A stretch of 64,000 nucleotides of DNA from Dermanyssus gallinae (GCA_003439945.1 QVRM01000972.1:1-64000); one strand, 5' to 3'. Positions 25,246 to 40,602 are shown, counted from the stretch's first letter. Program-made: numbers and translations. Notes: generated from the letters alone by a model not told the origin.

Positions 25246-25573
25246 GGCGGCGTGGTCAAATATCACATTACCAGTGGCGGCATGGTCTAGGGGACTAGTG
25301 CGCTAGTCATGTTTATCACCTACCGATCCCCGGTTCAATCCCTGTTGTTAATCGAGTTTTCTTTGAGCGATGCTCATTGAGAATATATGATTAACCATAC
25401 CGCTGAGTGTCAGCGGCCATGCTGCCACAATGACTGTTTGGCAAACCCTAGATATCTTAACATGTCCGGCCCTCGGTGCATTGAAGATATACCTCAGGTT
25501 AAGTTCCAAACCCGTAAAGGACGGAGGGTAGGCTAGGATTAAAAACAACCTCTGTAAAAAAAAGTTTAATTGT
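25246..25573 (+). repeat. tRNA-derived SINE inserted in the R1-like LINE
   Basis: 328 bp flanked by a perfect 13-bp target duplication AGCACATTATCGT (25233-25245 and 25574-25586). The head at about 25271-25345 contains box A-like TGGTCTAGGGG and box B-like GGTTCAATCCC, the internal RNA polymerase III promoter of tRNA-derived SINEs. The body matches the copy at 23546-23752. The 3' end is A-rich (GTAAAAAAAAG). Removing the SINE and one target copy restores the LINE reading SMAYDNVLGLCNM. Confidence 0.9.
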
Positions 25574-26040
25574 AGCACATTATCGTACGCCATGCTTCAC
25601 AACGGGGGCTCCATGATGGATCCTTGTGAAGCGCCTGCTATCATGTCAAACACCTTGTCTCCGTAAACGACCGTCCGGCTGCTAAGATACAAAAAACATG
25701 TCCTTCGGCATATAGGAAGAGACGTCCCTATAGGCCATGACATCCAGGATTACATGGTAGCTCAATGAGTTAAAGGTGTCGCGGACGTCCAGAAGGACGA
25801 CCACGCAACTCTTCCTAGATCACTAGTTTTTCCTTTATTGCCTTCTGTCCTTTTCTAACACTAGATCAATGACCGTTTCTGTCGAGCGTCTTTGTCGGAA
25901 GCCAATTGTCTGTCCGAAAGAGCCCCTTTCTCCTCCAATTCCACCATGAGCCTGCTGTTGATGAGCGTCCCCATGGTGTATAAGAGACATATCGGGCAAT
26001 GTTAACGTGGCCTTTATCCATGCCGCTAGATTCATTCATT

Positions 26041-29837
<3,797 letters not shown>

Positions 29838-29839
29838 TA

Positions 29840-31542
29840 AAGTGCGTTGCAAATTTTTTTTTTTATTTCAAGTTTATTCACCATAAATTGGTAGTGCAAA
29901 AAATTAGCAACTCATGTTTTTTGGTGATCATTTCGGCTTGATTTATTTGAACGTTTTGAAATTTTAAGGGCATGATGTACATGACGAAACACGAGTATGA
30001 TGTTAATTTCGCATTTTTTTGCAATCTCACAATCGGTTCGTACAAAAAAAAATTAAAACAGTGTGAAAAAACAGTGTTGCAAAATATTAGCAACAATAAC
30101 ATGCTAACAACACAGCTATTGTTTGTAAAGGATAGTTGATACTACCGCTGATATACGATCCCGGAGATCAAATGTCAGGGATATTGTCTAGCTAAGTCAA
30201 TCGTTATATAGCTGCAAAATATTCTACAGTTCAGTCGTTGTTTCGAACTAACGGCGAGCGTATGTTTAAATCATGGGTCGTACAAAGGATCTCTCGGATA
30301 ACGAGAAGACAAGAATTGAGGCATATGCTGAGCTCGGTCATACAGTAACTGCTATAACAACCAGATTCGGACGGCATAAGAGCACCATCAGCAGCTTCTT
30401 ACACCCTGGAGTGAACCAAAGGTGCAGATCTAACAGTAAGTGTAAGCCAGTTTTGACTATTCGAGATCGGCGTAGGATCATGCAGTTGGCTACTCATGAC
30501 CAAATGTCTTCTTCCAGGATCAGGACTACTTTGGGAGTGCCAGTGCACCGATCCACAGTGTACCGAGTGTTAAGTTCTGACAAAAACGTGCGATACGCGA
30601 AAAGGACGCTAATGCCGCAACTGCAACCGAAGCACATTGTCGCACGGCGTGAATTTTCGCATAGATACCAAGCTTGGGATAACGAGTGGAAAAACATCGT
30701 CTTCTCAAATGAAAAGAAATTTAATCTAGATTTATTTTCTCAAGCCGTTCAATGGCCCTGACGGCTGTCAGTACTATTGGCACGACTTACGGAAGGAACC
30801 AAATGGTTCCCGAAACGTGTGGCCGGTGGTGGTTCTTTGAAATATTGGGGCGCGTTTGGATGTAATGGGAAGTCCGATCTAGTCGCAATTGTGGGCCGAA
30901 ACAATTCGACAAGTACCAGCGTATCGTCGGTTCCCAGTTAGAAGCCCATTTCAGAAGAATTGGGGGACCTGACGCAGTTTTTCAACAAGTCAACGCCATG
31001 TTTCATACCTCGGCTAGCACTATCGCCTTTTTTCAAGAACAAGGAGTGCAACTTTTTGACTGGCCGGCATTGAGTCCAGACTTGAATTTCATCGAAAATC
31101 TTTGGGGGAGGGGGACATTTGGTGAAGCAGATTTACGCAAATAGTCGACAATATTATCATTTGTCGGGCCTCAAAGAAGCTGTCCAGCAAGCATGGACTA
31201 ATATTCTACTTTCGTACTTACAACAGCTCACTAACTCCATGAAGGACCGAGTTTACGATTTGATTCAGAAGAAGGGACGAAAAACCCGTTTCTAGAATAG
31301 AATATGTAGTATTAAATAAGTCATACAGCCCTGCTAAGAATCGAATACGCCGTAAAGCGTTATTGTTGCTAATATTTTGCAACACTGTTTTTTCACACTT
31401 TTTTAGTTTTTGTATGAACCGATTGTGAGATTGCAACAAAATTAACAACATACTCGTGTTTCGTCATTTTCAAGCCATTCAAATAAATCAAACCGAAATT
31501 ATCACCAAAAAACATGAGTTGCTAATTTTTTGCAACGCACTT
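29840..31542 (+). mobile_element. Tc3-like element with long inverted repeats, broken
   Basis: Tc1/mariner-superfamily DNA transposon of the Tc3 type. The ends are inverted repeats beginning AAGTGCGTTGCAAA, flanked by TA at 29838-29839 and 31543-31544. The left arm runs to about 30103 and the right arm starts about 31359, so the arms are about 180-260 bp. The left arm carries about 50 bp absent from the right one, just inside the tip. Between them lies one transposase gene on the plus strand, disrupted by a frameshift and stops. Confidence 0.88.
30273..31295 (+). pseudogene. Tc3-like transposase pseudogene
   Basis: The first 153 codons are open: MGRTKDLSDNEKTRIEAY, then a helix-turn-helix (ITTRFGRHKSTISSFL), a second DNA-binding domain (MSSSRIRTTLGVPVHRSTVYRVL) and NIVFSNEKKFNLD. 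Then 22 extra bases (30732-30753) throw the frame. The frame recovers as GPDGCQYYWHDLRKEP and GGGSLKYWGAFG, and decays through stops to a recognisable C-terminus (KEAVQQAWTNILLSYL). The first catalytic residue, expected as SDEKKFNLD, reads SNEKKFNLD, an Asp-to-Asn change. The element is therefore dead twice over: frameshift and catalytic loss. Confidence 0.88.
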
Positions 31543-31544
31543 TA

Positions 31545-32259
31545 TATATGCATACTCTTGCTGCTGTAGTTATCATAACTGTATCATCTTTATATCGAAG
31601 GTCTACCTTACGTTATCCTAAACGGGTTTGTGGTTTGTTTACTGAAAACAGCTGAACAGTAATTGTTGTCATTCGCCGCAATACTTCAAACCCTTTGTTG
31701 TACACGTGCTATGCCCAGTACAGTAATATATTTGTCATTCGGCGATTGCGTAGCAATTTCAAGTCAACCAGGGAAAACGCAGAAACGATGTGCGCTAACC
31801 TGCCGTGCGTGTCTTATGGAATAATGTGGGCCTGTACAGTGGCAAAGTATGCTAACAACTCTCCCTATCTCAACTACGATACAAAGTTAAAGGAGAGCCC
31901 ATCATACAGTGCAGGCAGGTTAAGGAACAAGTACTACAGCCGTTTTTGGGTTCTTTAGAATTTCGAAAAAAAAAAAAGTTTTATCTCTTTTTGGATTCAT
32001 TAAAAGTTTCAAAAGAGTGCTCTGAACTTGGTAAGCGCCGTGTCGTCACGTGTAAGTCCACCTGCACTTCAGCGACTTTCAGACGGCTCAGGAGGCCATT
32101 ATCGTTATAATAGGAATATTGATGTTGATGATGCTGGTGCTGATTCTTTGAATTATTGTTGTTGTTTTTGTTGCTGCTCGTTATGTTGTTGTTATTGTTG
32201 GTGGTGTTATTATTGTTGTTGTTGTTGTTTTTATTGCTCGTATTATTATTATTATTATT

Positions 32260-32305
<46 letters not shown>

Positions 32306-35300
32306 TTTTTATTGCTTGTATTATTATTGTTCTTGTTGTTCTTTCTGTTGTTGTTGTTGTTGTTGTTGTTGTTGCTCGTGTTGTCATTATGCGGAACATA
32401 TGGTAAAGTTGGCTTCCATAAGCGCCTGGGTAAACTTATATCCATCGTGGATGACAACGATCACCACCCCGGTCGCTGTTACGCGCAACGCCATCAACGC
32501 TATGCGCAAGTGTGCGTTTACAAGTGTTTTGTTTGGCAGCGCCTCGGGTGCGAAGTGCGAAGATGGTATAGCAAGTACAGCGCAGTCCACGACTACAACA
32601 ACCACCACTACTCAGGATCAGGAGGATATCAGGAGAACGGTGGCGACGTGCGATAAGAAGCAGCGTCTTAGCAGCGGCTGCCTGGCCCGGCCGGAGCTGC
32701 CGCTGCTGCGACAGACTCGCAGATAAGCCAGCCGTCTGCGTTCCTAGGAGGAAGGTTGGCGAGAAATAATTCTGGCTCAGCTAAACATCGGACATCCGTC
32801 GGGACGAGCAGCAGCAGCAAGATCTCATTGGAGCACAGAAGAGTTAGTTGTGCTCCGTCATTCCATGTTCGCTCCCTGTCTCTACGCCGTACTCTCCGCC
32901 ATCGTCGACATCATCATCATCATCATTATCATCCGTAATCCTCTCCTTCGCAGGTATACGATGCGATATGACAACGCCTCACGGATGACCCAATGAACGC
33001 CAATACAGCGCTGTTGTTGTTGATGTTGTTCCTAGCTGTCGTTAGCGCACGGAGTAGGGCATCGTTTGCTCACATAGAGAGGTACTTAGGTACAATTGAT
33101 CGGTGTCAACAGCTTCACTACCCCTCTATCACTATCTACTCATATGGGTCTGTATATCACTACTATCCTACATGTCGGTGTCATGTTATGACCGGTCATT
33201 AAAGTCACGAACAAGTACACTGGTCGGTCACTTGTCGAAACATACATTTGGGCCTGGCCACTGCATTGCCGTATTGAGTACAGCTAAAAGAACTGGACAG
33301 TGAGTAGCGAGGTGTAAGACTATCGGAAATCATGCGCTTAACACTCATGATTATGAGCAGACTCTGAGCAGCAGACAAATTTTGCCCGCATGATATGAGA
33401 AGTTGTATTTACGGAGGACAATAATAATGACGCTTATGACGATAATGATAGTGGTGGTGAAGTACGTATGCGTTATTTCGTAGGAAGCCGGCTGATGAGA
33501 GCTTCAGGAGGAATTTGGCGCAGATCACCAGTGTGGCCCACCTCAACCACCGGATCAACAAGACCTCATGATGATGCTGCTGCAAGAAAGAGTCTAGACT
33601 ATAAAATGAGTCGCACATTGTCTGGTTTGTCGCACCTGTCCAACAACGCCAACGATGTAAGGCAAATAGACACGTCGCTTTTACTAGGCTATGCTTCCTG
33701 TAGCTTCTTTTCTTTCTTTCGCTCGCGCACTCTATATCTCTCTAGCGCTCTCTGTCTGGCTATCATGCTGTTTCTTGTGTAGCTGCAACAAGATGCAATG
33801 TATTCGATTCGACAGGCTGACAGCAACATATAAAAGCACTCACCCAGGCAAATGCTCTTTTGGACTCTGCCAGGCGGTCGGTTACCCCTCGGGACCTTTC
33901 GGGCTTGGGGAGCGCTCGATTTGCTGCTCGACTATAGCGGGCATGTGAGCATCGCACAGTATAGCGCTCGGATCGGAACGTTCGCCTGGTGCTTGAAGTA
34001 GAAATCCTAAGCACATACATTTGAACCCATTGTAACCCAGTGGCTCACGTATCAAAGCTAGAGCCGTATTACACATTGCAAAGCGCCTGGCTACAAGGCT
34101 ATCGTAGCCATTACCAGACTAAGTTACAATTGTGTCCTACAGTTTCTGCTGCTATCTTGGCTGCTACTCTTTGCTGTATCCGTGCTGTTTAGCTTAAACT
34201 TAGCGCTGAGAGCCAAGTGTAACAAATCCAACGATAATCTGCAAACTAGTACGGTATTATGTTCTTCTTAGGATCAACTACATTGCTTGGTCTATGTACC
34301 TGCAATGCATACATCCTTCATTTAAACGGTTAGTCTTTGCACGAGTAATTCAGCGCTCAATAGACAAGCAACTCTACTTGTCTCGTCGTTAGGGTAACGT
34401 CGCAGTATTTTTGTCTCCGCGTTGCGTGTTGAATGACGCTTGACGCGGGTACCTGCATACGGTGATGTATGATCTGAAGGGCTGGCTTTGAAGACATGTC
34501 TACCGTCGCGTAGTGTATGCAGGCTTTTTGTAGATAGATTTGTCAAATGTGTTTGCAAATTCGTGGCCTCTATTTGTCAGCACCGCGTACAATATAATTG
34601 TGTAGGTAATATAACGTGTACCAAGCCTTGTTAAATATGGTCCGGTATTCTTCGAGAAAGGTTTCTTGTCTGAGCGTTCATTGGTCACTACCTTCCAAAA
34701 GTCAAAATATTTATTAGCATGTCTATGTATTTTATTTTCTGTATTATACTGTGGCGACGTAAGTTTGGCTCGCCTATATACTAGGAGTTTAACATGCTTG
34801 TCTCGAGGACGCGGTTTGTGTAGTCTTAATGTTCACATTGTTTACAGCAAGAACCACAGTCACGGTGAGGCTAATGAAAATAGCAACAACAAAAAATACT
34901 AGTGATAATTAGATAATTCTCTAATGAAGATAATCTAATAGGGATCGCGATAATGTTTTAATGGTGAAACGTTTAAACTTGCATATTTGTATTAAAGCTT
35001 TCCCTCAATGTAGAAGAAAGTCGAGAAGCAATTCTGTGCATAGGGACATAGTCATGTCGCTGTAAGATCTATAATTAAATACTCGCCCTTCGCATGTATA
35101 ACTAAACAAATCTGAGAGCTTAACGCACCTCTATTAAAGGATACGCGGAAACGCACACAATGTTTGCTTTAAAAAATATCCCAAAAAATCATAACAACAA
35201 CATGGACGTCATTAGTAACATCACTGCGTTGTGTTACGACATATATGATGAAATGTGGACAGCAATCCCAGGGCAAGCCAAGCGACTTTATTAAAACAGT

Positions 35301-37230
35301 AATCTGTTCAGTCATAGCTGGTTAGCAGGATGAGCGAAGATTCAGTGATGTGAAAGAGGCACTAGTTGTATCTGATTTTTTTGACATGCTTATAACTTAC
35401 TCAACCTGAGTGTTAGTTAAGCATAATGAAATAGTGTATAAAAAAGAGCGCTAAATCGGTTTTAAGATAATCAAATCGCGTTATTTATTTGCACACAGTT
35501 CGTTGCATTTTTACATTGTGTACCTGGTAGCAGGATTACAGTACAATAACAATATTAACACACTCCAAGCATAACAAAATTTCGTAAATAATTGTATATT
35601 AACACACTGGCATCATCAACTAGTGCATTACCAATAACCAATGCATCTTCTATGTTCCAATTGTTTTATTTTTCGTTTTGACATTTATCAGTCCTCAAAC
35701 GACATCGGTGTGTTACACAGACGTTTTCTTATCTTTCAAATCGATCACTCTCTCTTACCCTCCTTTTTCTCTTTCCCTTTCTCTTGTAAGCCCCCCCCTC
35801 TCTCTACGTTTAGCTCCTAATCCTAAACAATCTTTCTCGTGACTTAATTCAGCTGTGTCTGTTTCTGATTGTCGAACTGTTCAAACGGAACAATCAAACT
35901 CATAGACAACCTCGGCGCGGAGCATCGCAATGTGCGACGCTATTTCAATACCACGTTACACCATTTAGATGGTGCAACGCGGCAACGGTACGCCGTTGAG
36001 AGATTTGCAATTTCGATTCCGAGGAGTTCGTTGCTGCTCAAGTCGGCCGTCAACCCGACAAGCCAACGCTAAGTAACTAACGCTAACATATCGGCTGCTC
36101 TGTCGGCGACGCAAACTGTAATAGTCTCGAACACGAGCTACGCCGCACGCTAGTCTGCAAGCACATCGTAGTATTAGGCGTTAAGATATGCAGCTCTCAT
36201 GTTCTCCTGTCCGCACTGCTCTCTCAGATGTCGTGGCTGCCATAGTTGGCCCTCAACGGTCTATTCTCCACGTTGCATGTAAGTTTGTAAGTTTAGCTAC
36301 AGCCAACAACTAACTGTAGGCGCGTTTGCGGTGTTTGGCGATCCGGAGCTTCCAACCCGAGCAATTCGTTAGTGTTACGGCAGGAGGCATTAGAGACGAA
36401 CCGCCATTGTTGTCCATCCTCGAACGGTCCACGGCTTTACTCTGCAGCAAGTGTGACCGCTTCTCAAGCCGCATACCGATTAGCGGCGATTCTTTCAACG
36501 ACAACCAACTGTGGAGAGAGGCGCGGAGGCTTAGTGGAGAGTGGAAATCATCCGAGCCTTGGGCAGGCGACGAGGAGCTAATGTCGTGGCCTTGGCGAAC
36601 GTAGACATGGCGCCACAGTGTACACACACGAATGCAAATCTCGAAATTGATTTCTCGGCATCGCCGGCTCGTCGTTGTCCTATTCCCAAGCCTCTGTGTG
36701 CATATGTATCAATCGGGCAGCTAGTAACGCTGTAGCACTTGTAAAATCTGCTACACCAGTGAGGGCAAGTATAACGAAATACATGCCGGATGACACGATG
36801 CTTCTGTGATTGAAAGCAAACTGACAACTGCTAAAACAATCTTAATGCCGGTAACAAAATCAAAACCTTTTCTGAATACTAGTAAAACGGCTTGGGAAAC
36901 GTGTAGAGATTCAGAAGACTCTCTAAGAGCATCCAAGCACTTTTACGGGGCGGCAAAAGGCAGAGAAGACCTGAGCAAACCTTTCCGCTTTCAGTTTTGA
37001 GAAGTACTTATATTGCCTGTGCCGGGACGTTCGCAATCAAGACGGCGGAAACCCTAGGAAGAAACTTTGCAACTGCACTTCGGCAAGTCTGAGACTGCCA
37101 CGTTTCTATACTGGGAAAGATGGGTCATGTAATTTTTGGAGAAGCCTGCTCTATAATCACGATTTTTTGCTAATGTATATATTATCACTTTCTTTTTCTG
37201 TTTGTCGCTATTACTAGGTTGTTCGTCTGC
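31545..37230. other. Intergenic, no gene recognised
   Basis: This stretch contains the (GTT)n block at 32150-32380, short pyrimidine tracts (35745-35812) and scattered chance ORFs. Plus 33468-33782, minus 34322-34558 and plus 36326-36604 are open but show no domain or supported splice sites. I see no rRNA, no tRNA and no coding gene here. Confidence 0.5.
32150..32380. repeat. (GTT)n/(ATT)n trinucleotide block
   Basis: About 230 bp of TTG and TTA trinucleotides. It creates long artefactual poly-Leu/poly-Cys frames on the plus strand and poly-Asn/poly-Thr frames on the minus strand. Confidence 0.95.
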
Positions 37231-37235
37231 TACCA

Positions 37236-37439
37236 TAATGTTCGAATGTGCTGAGTTCGCTCTCGTTTAAAGCGGGAGAACAACTGATTATTTGTAACCA
37301 AGACTGTTCGACTGTATTTCACGGGGGTTGTCTAGAACCCGTGCCCCCCGGGAACACACAGTTTGTGTTGTGCGGATTCTGTGAGTCACAGGAACTTAAC
37401 TTGGTCTTGATGAAGAAACGCTTGTGTGTTCTACATTGA
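37236..37439 (+). pseudogene. PHD-finger-like remnant, possibly LINE ORF1
   Basis: The frame reads QLIICNQDCSTVFHGGCLEP followed by FVLCGFCESQEL. The C...C....FH..C....C..C spacing is that of the second half of a PHD or similar zinc finger. The first Cys pair is missing or out of frame (CAEF just upstream in another frame). Several non-LTR elements carry such fingers in ORF1, and a LINE polymerase begins about 0.8 kb downstream. The link is inference. It could instead be a fragment of a host gene. Confidence 0.35.
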
Positions 37440-37520
37440 AATTTTGTGAAATTGTGAGCATTACATATGGTTCCAAGGTAGGGTAGCCGTTATTGAACCG
37501 GCTTCTCTTACCACCATAAC

Positions 37521-37931
37521 TTGCAGACCCTCGAAACTATCGATGGGATGTTTAAACTCCACACTCAAAGAAAGGTTCGCGTGAAGAAAACGGGCGGAAC
37601 ACGGAAATCGCGGATAAACAAGAAGGCACGGCTGACGGAAGGCGGAGGTCGGCTTGTATCAACAAGGCTAACCTGTGACAACTCCAGCGGAGAGAACGGC
37701 AAGGACAGCCTCTTGGATGCCAAGCGCAGTGCTAGAGCAGCTGGGCTTAACAACAGCGGTAGCAGCAGCGGCGGTAACAACAACACCGCTACTACCTTCA
37801 AAGCAAATGAACCGATGGATGAATTCACGCCAACAGAGAGGGAAACGGCAGCGGCATCAACACCGCCAACGGAGACCACCGCACAGACGAGAAAAGACGA
37901 GGAACACAGCGATGGTTTTGTCACCGTCTAA
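37521..37931 (+). CDS. Open frame, 136 aa, basic then Ser/Gly/Thr-rich; unrecognised
   Basis: Starts at ATG 37521 and ends with TAA. Residues 15-45 are strongly basic (RKVRVKKTGGTRKSRINKKAR); the rest is Ser, Gly, Asn and Thr-rich, ending acidic (DEEHSDGFVTV). No domain recognised. Its place between the PHD-like remnant and a LINE reverse transcriptase suggests part of an ORF1-like protein, but a chance frame through repeat-like sequence is not excluded. Confidence 0.3.
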   Translation: MQTLETIDGMFKLHTQRKVRVKKTGGTRKSRINKKARLTEGGGRLVSTRLTCDNSSGENGKDSLLDAKRSARAAGLNNSGSSSGGNNNTATTFKANEPMDEFTPTERETAAASTPPTETTAQTRKDEEHSDGFVTV

Positions 37932-38179
37932 CGGAGGAGGAGCGGCAAAACAAAGCTTTGAATGCAGAATGGCAGCCCAGCTGATGGAGTGAGAGATCTC
38001 GAAGTGTTTGCTGGGCCAGGCAGGCTCAGCGCGCTGAGACTAGCACAACTGGCGGCCGAAACACCAGCTGTCAAACGACACGCATAGCCGTCAATCTTCA
38101 CGTCGACAGCAGTATTTCTGTGAAGTCGGTATTTAGAATGCGGACCCTGGGGAATGATGCTGTGTTTTGTGTAGTGCTG

Positions 38180-39175
38180 TAGTAGGTGACGGCGGCTACG
38201 CGAAGTGCAGCAAGACTGAATTCTGGCCCAAAGGTATCCTGTTTCGTCGTTGGGTTGGTGGTGCTCCCTACGAGAAAATGGTTACGAAAAACTGTTATCG
38301 CGTTTTTCGCCTTCCTCGCAAGGGGGCCCACTGAGCTGCGTCTTCTTCACATGTCTGCTTGCCGATTTGGTTCGGCTATATTGGACAGGTGTTCCAAAAA
38401 ACCATAGTTGTGCTGCACGGGGATGGCATAGTGGTCGCTTATCACGATCTGGGTGCATCACTTCTCCGGCAGAGGTATCCCTTGACTCTAGGGGGCTGGA
38501 ATAAACGCCATGAAGGCCAAATCTGTAAAATTTAGAAAAGGGGGTCGATTGGCTGCAAAATACGTCATGCGTTGCGGCAACCAATTCTTTAAATTTGTCA
38601 ACTTTTTTCCGTATCTGGGGCTTCGGCTCTATTATACTGAGACGACCCGCACTGCGCACAGCGTCGAGACAGTGCGCACAGCCTTAGTCTCTCTGTATGG
38701 AAAGGTCGGCGACGTCCGGCGACTGTCCATCCCAACGGCAGTGGCACTTTTCTACCTCAAAATTGTTTCAAGGCCGATGTATGGCCTTGACAGAGTGTGG
38801 GAACACCCCACTCGGGCAAATTTTGGCTTGCTTGAAATGTGTTTCACAATGTACATGCAGCAGTATTTTGAGTGTCAATGCGGGCAGGGTGCCGCTTTGT
38901 GTACCTAATATAAGGCTGTGCACCGGTTGTTGAAACAATTCGATTGAAGACGCTGAGTACAGTACCGTGCGAAAGCTTAATTTCGAGATTGGAAAACAAA
39001 GTTGAAAAAGTCCGATGAGAGATTAGGGACCTGGATATTTTCAGTGCCTTTCACCTCTGGTCTGGTCGTGCATGTGACAATTGCCACGTCTATACCAGAG
39101 ACATAGTTCATGGCTATCATCACCTGGTCTTTTTGAATAGGAACTTTACAAGGAGTACACATGTGCTGATGAGTA
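38180..39175 (+). mobile_element. LINE family D, reverse transcriptase C-terminal half and 3' end
   Basis: Plus-strand frames read LSCVFFTCLLADLVRLYW (after the G.P.GG box), then the open frame 38510-38905: AKSVKFRKGGRLAAKYVMRC, FKFVNFFPYLGLRLYYTE, ALVSLYGKVGDVRRLSIPTA and LFYLKIVSRPMYGLDRVWEH. These are the K..VMKF, YLG...., thumb and following regions of a non-LTR reverse transcriptase. After a frameshift, CDNCHVYTRDIVHGYHH gives a C..C........H...H knuckle near 39070-39125. The YADD box is lost. A sister copy is at 47590-48920. Confidence 0.75.
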
Positions 39176-39204
39176 CTATTATCACTACTTTTGTATGTAC
39201 ACCC

Positions 39205-39283
39205 CAGCCGGGTGTTTAAACAAGATATTTACACCAATGATTAACACCATTGCCTTGCCAACTACGCTACTGAGCTAATCGCA
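39205..39283 (-). repeat. tRNA-like SINE head, degenerate
   Basis: The minus strand begins GCGATTAGCTCAGTAGCG, a good tRNA 5' end with box A. The expected box B position reads GTTTAAACACC, a degraded GTTCGAATCCC. The arms do not close into a proper cloverleaf, so this is a SINE or tRNA pseudogene directly behind LINE family D. It differs from the head at 25271. Confidence 0.4.
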
Positions 39284-39479
39284 GGACATTCTGTCGCATG
39301 ATGTCTATCGCACTTCGCTTGACATTCCATACGTATACATCTACCGTAGGGCTCATGGAAACCGTTGCTCTAGCACAAACCTCAGTTAAAAATTAGCTCC
39401 AGTTTATCAATAACTGCTTCGCGCCCTTACCATTGCCTGTTTAACTATGTGTAGGCTTTCCCAAATATGATCTGCGTAA

Positions 39480-39755
39480 ATTAAAACTTTGTCCATTCTC
39501 TCGAGCGACCGGAGGAGACACATAGGTGCGCGGATTCGAGACCCCCGAATTTCACATTTGTATTTATGGGAATCCGTCGTTTAAGCAATGCGAAAAGCAG
39601 TCCCGTGGACGTTAAATCTTGGCCGGAAGTCAGCTCGAAAAGTATTTTAGGTAGGGTACCAAACATAGTCATTGCACTTCCGCATCTATAGTCGGCTTTA
39701 GGTGAACAAAGGTACCAGTACTTTTTTTGACCGGAGCATACTTTCGTGGCCAAAG
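39480..39755 (-). repeat. Interspersed repeat, copy 1
   Basis: Read on the minus strand, this matches 43290-43640 (plus) in several blocks, including GGACTGCTTTT..CATTGCTT, a GGGGGTCTC block and CTCCTCCGGTCGC. Its minus-strand 90-codon frame has no recognisable domain. Type of repeat unknown; the two copies differ by many changes and small indels. Confidence 0.55.
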
Positions 39756-40326
39756 CCTGACATTTGCTTGATTGCGGCGTTCATGGGCAGCGTACTTCAA
39801 CTCCTCCAAAAATTAGTCCAACTTTTCAAGTACACTTGGAGTTACCTATGGGATGACGGTGCCTATCTATTGAGTGAGATAGTTAACAGTCTCTTTTTCA
39901 CTCTGCAAAGGAAGGTCATGGATTAATTACATGCGCAACGGAGGAGGACGTAAAACTGTTGCGTGCATTAGAAGCTGTAGTCAGTTGAGGCTTGGCTGTG
40001 GCAATGATAGATGAACGCTCTCCTGTTTGAGAGTGCAGTGTGTGTACATATCTGTGAGGGTAACGTAATGGATGAAGCGAGAAGACTAGACCCGCGGGAC
40101 GTGCCAGCGACCCAACAAACGCTGAATCAGCACAACGCGTCGTCTGTCCTCAAGCCAACCAGGATCAACTAACCGGGCTCACCTATTATTATTATCCGTC
40201 GACGACGGTAAGGTGATGGCCAAGGCCGTAAAGTTCTCCTACTTTTGCCCGTCTTTACGCTTCGGTCCTGGCTGAGCTAGTCTTTGGCCAGCCTGTTATG
40301 GCCGGCAGCTTTGAAGCTGCGCTCTC

Positions 40327-40353
40327 GGTCACAATATAACAGAGTCGAAAAAG

Positions 40354-40389
<36 letters not shown>

Positions 40390-40495
40390 CACATTGGCAA
40401 ATCATTGGTCACACTATAACAGAGTAGAGAGTGCATTATATATATATAGTGCACATTGGCAAATCTTTGGTCACACTATAACAGAGTAGAGAGTG

Positions 40496-40528
<33 letters not shown>

Positions 40529-40602
40529 TATATATGTGTGCACGCTAACGCTTGTCGCGGTAACAATAGCGCTAGTCGCTATATTGCACAGAGGCAAATC
40601 AA
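40327..40602. repeat. Tandem unit with variable (TA)n spacer, 3 copies
   Basis: GGTCACACTATAACAGAGT occurs at 40327 (one change), 40407 and 40469. Each is followed by a GCACTA- or GTGCA-(TA)n tract and GTGCACATTGGCAAATC. The TA tract length differs between copies, giving unit lengths of 80 and 62 bp. A partial fourth GCACAGAGGCAAATC is at about 40585. Confidence 0.85.

Larger units (their letters stand above)
24664..26040 (-). mobile_element. R1-like LINE, decayed, interrupted by a SINE
   Basis: Minus-strand blocks from 26040 downward: FGQTIGFRQRRSTETVIDLV (start of the reverse transcriptase fingers); VVLLDVRDTFNSLSYHVILDVM (first catalytic Asp region); GASQGSIMEPPL (the G.PQGS box); SMAYDNVL interrupted by the SINE at 25246-25573 and resuming GLCNM; MVGHGLQVVLQETEAVFLT; YLNALIGNALTSNMHIGRV with KAAKIANSLAKILPRIRG; then LLKAQWKLAIRIVSAYR near 24670. 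The stretch where the YADD box belongs is replaced by a perfect hairpin at 25153-25203. Several frameshifts and stops, including TGG to TGA just before SMAYDNVL. Dead. Confidence 0.8.

Noticed and set aside
31981..32726. Poly-Asn/Thr (minus) and poly-Cys/Leu (plus) frames of 158-232 codons
   Set aside because: They are generated by the (GTT)n/(ATT)n block. No complex coding sequence or splice signals flank them convincingly.
33468..33782. 104-codon plus-strand frame considered as a gene
   Set aside because: No domain, a hydrophobic end produced by a TCT-rich tract, and no splice or regulatory support.
40327..40520. CRISPR-like direct repeats
   Set aside because: Only three units, with TA spacers of simple sequence in a eukaryotic context.
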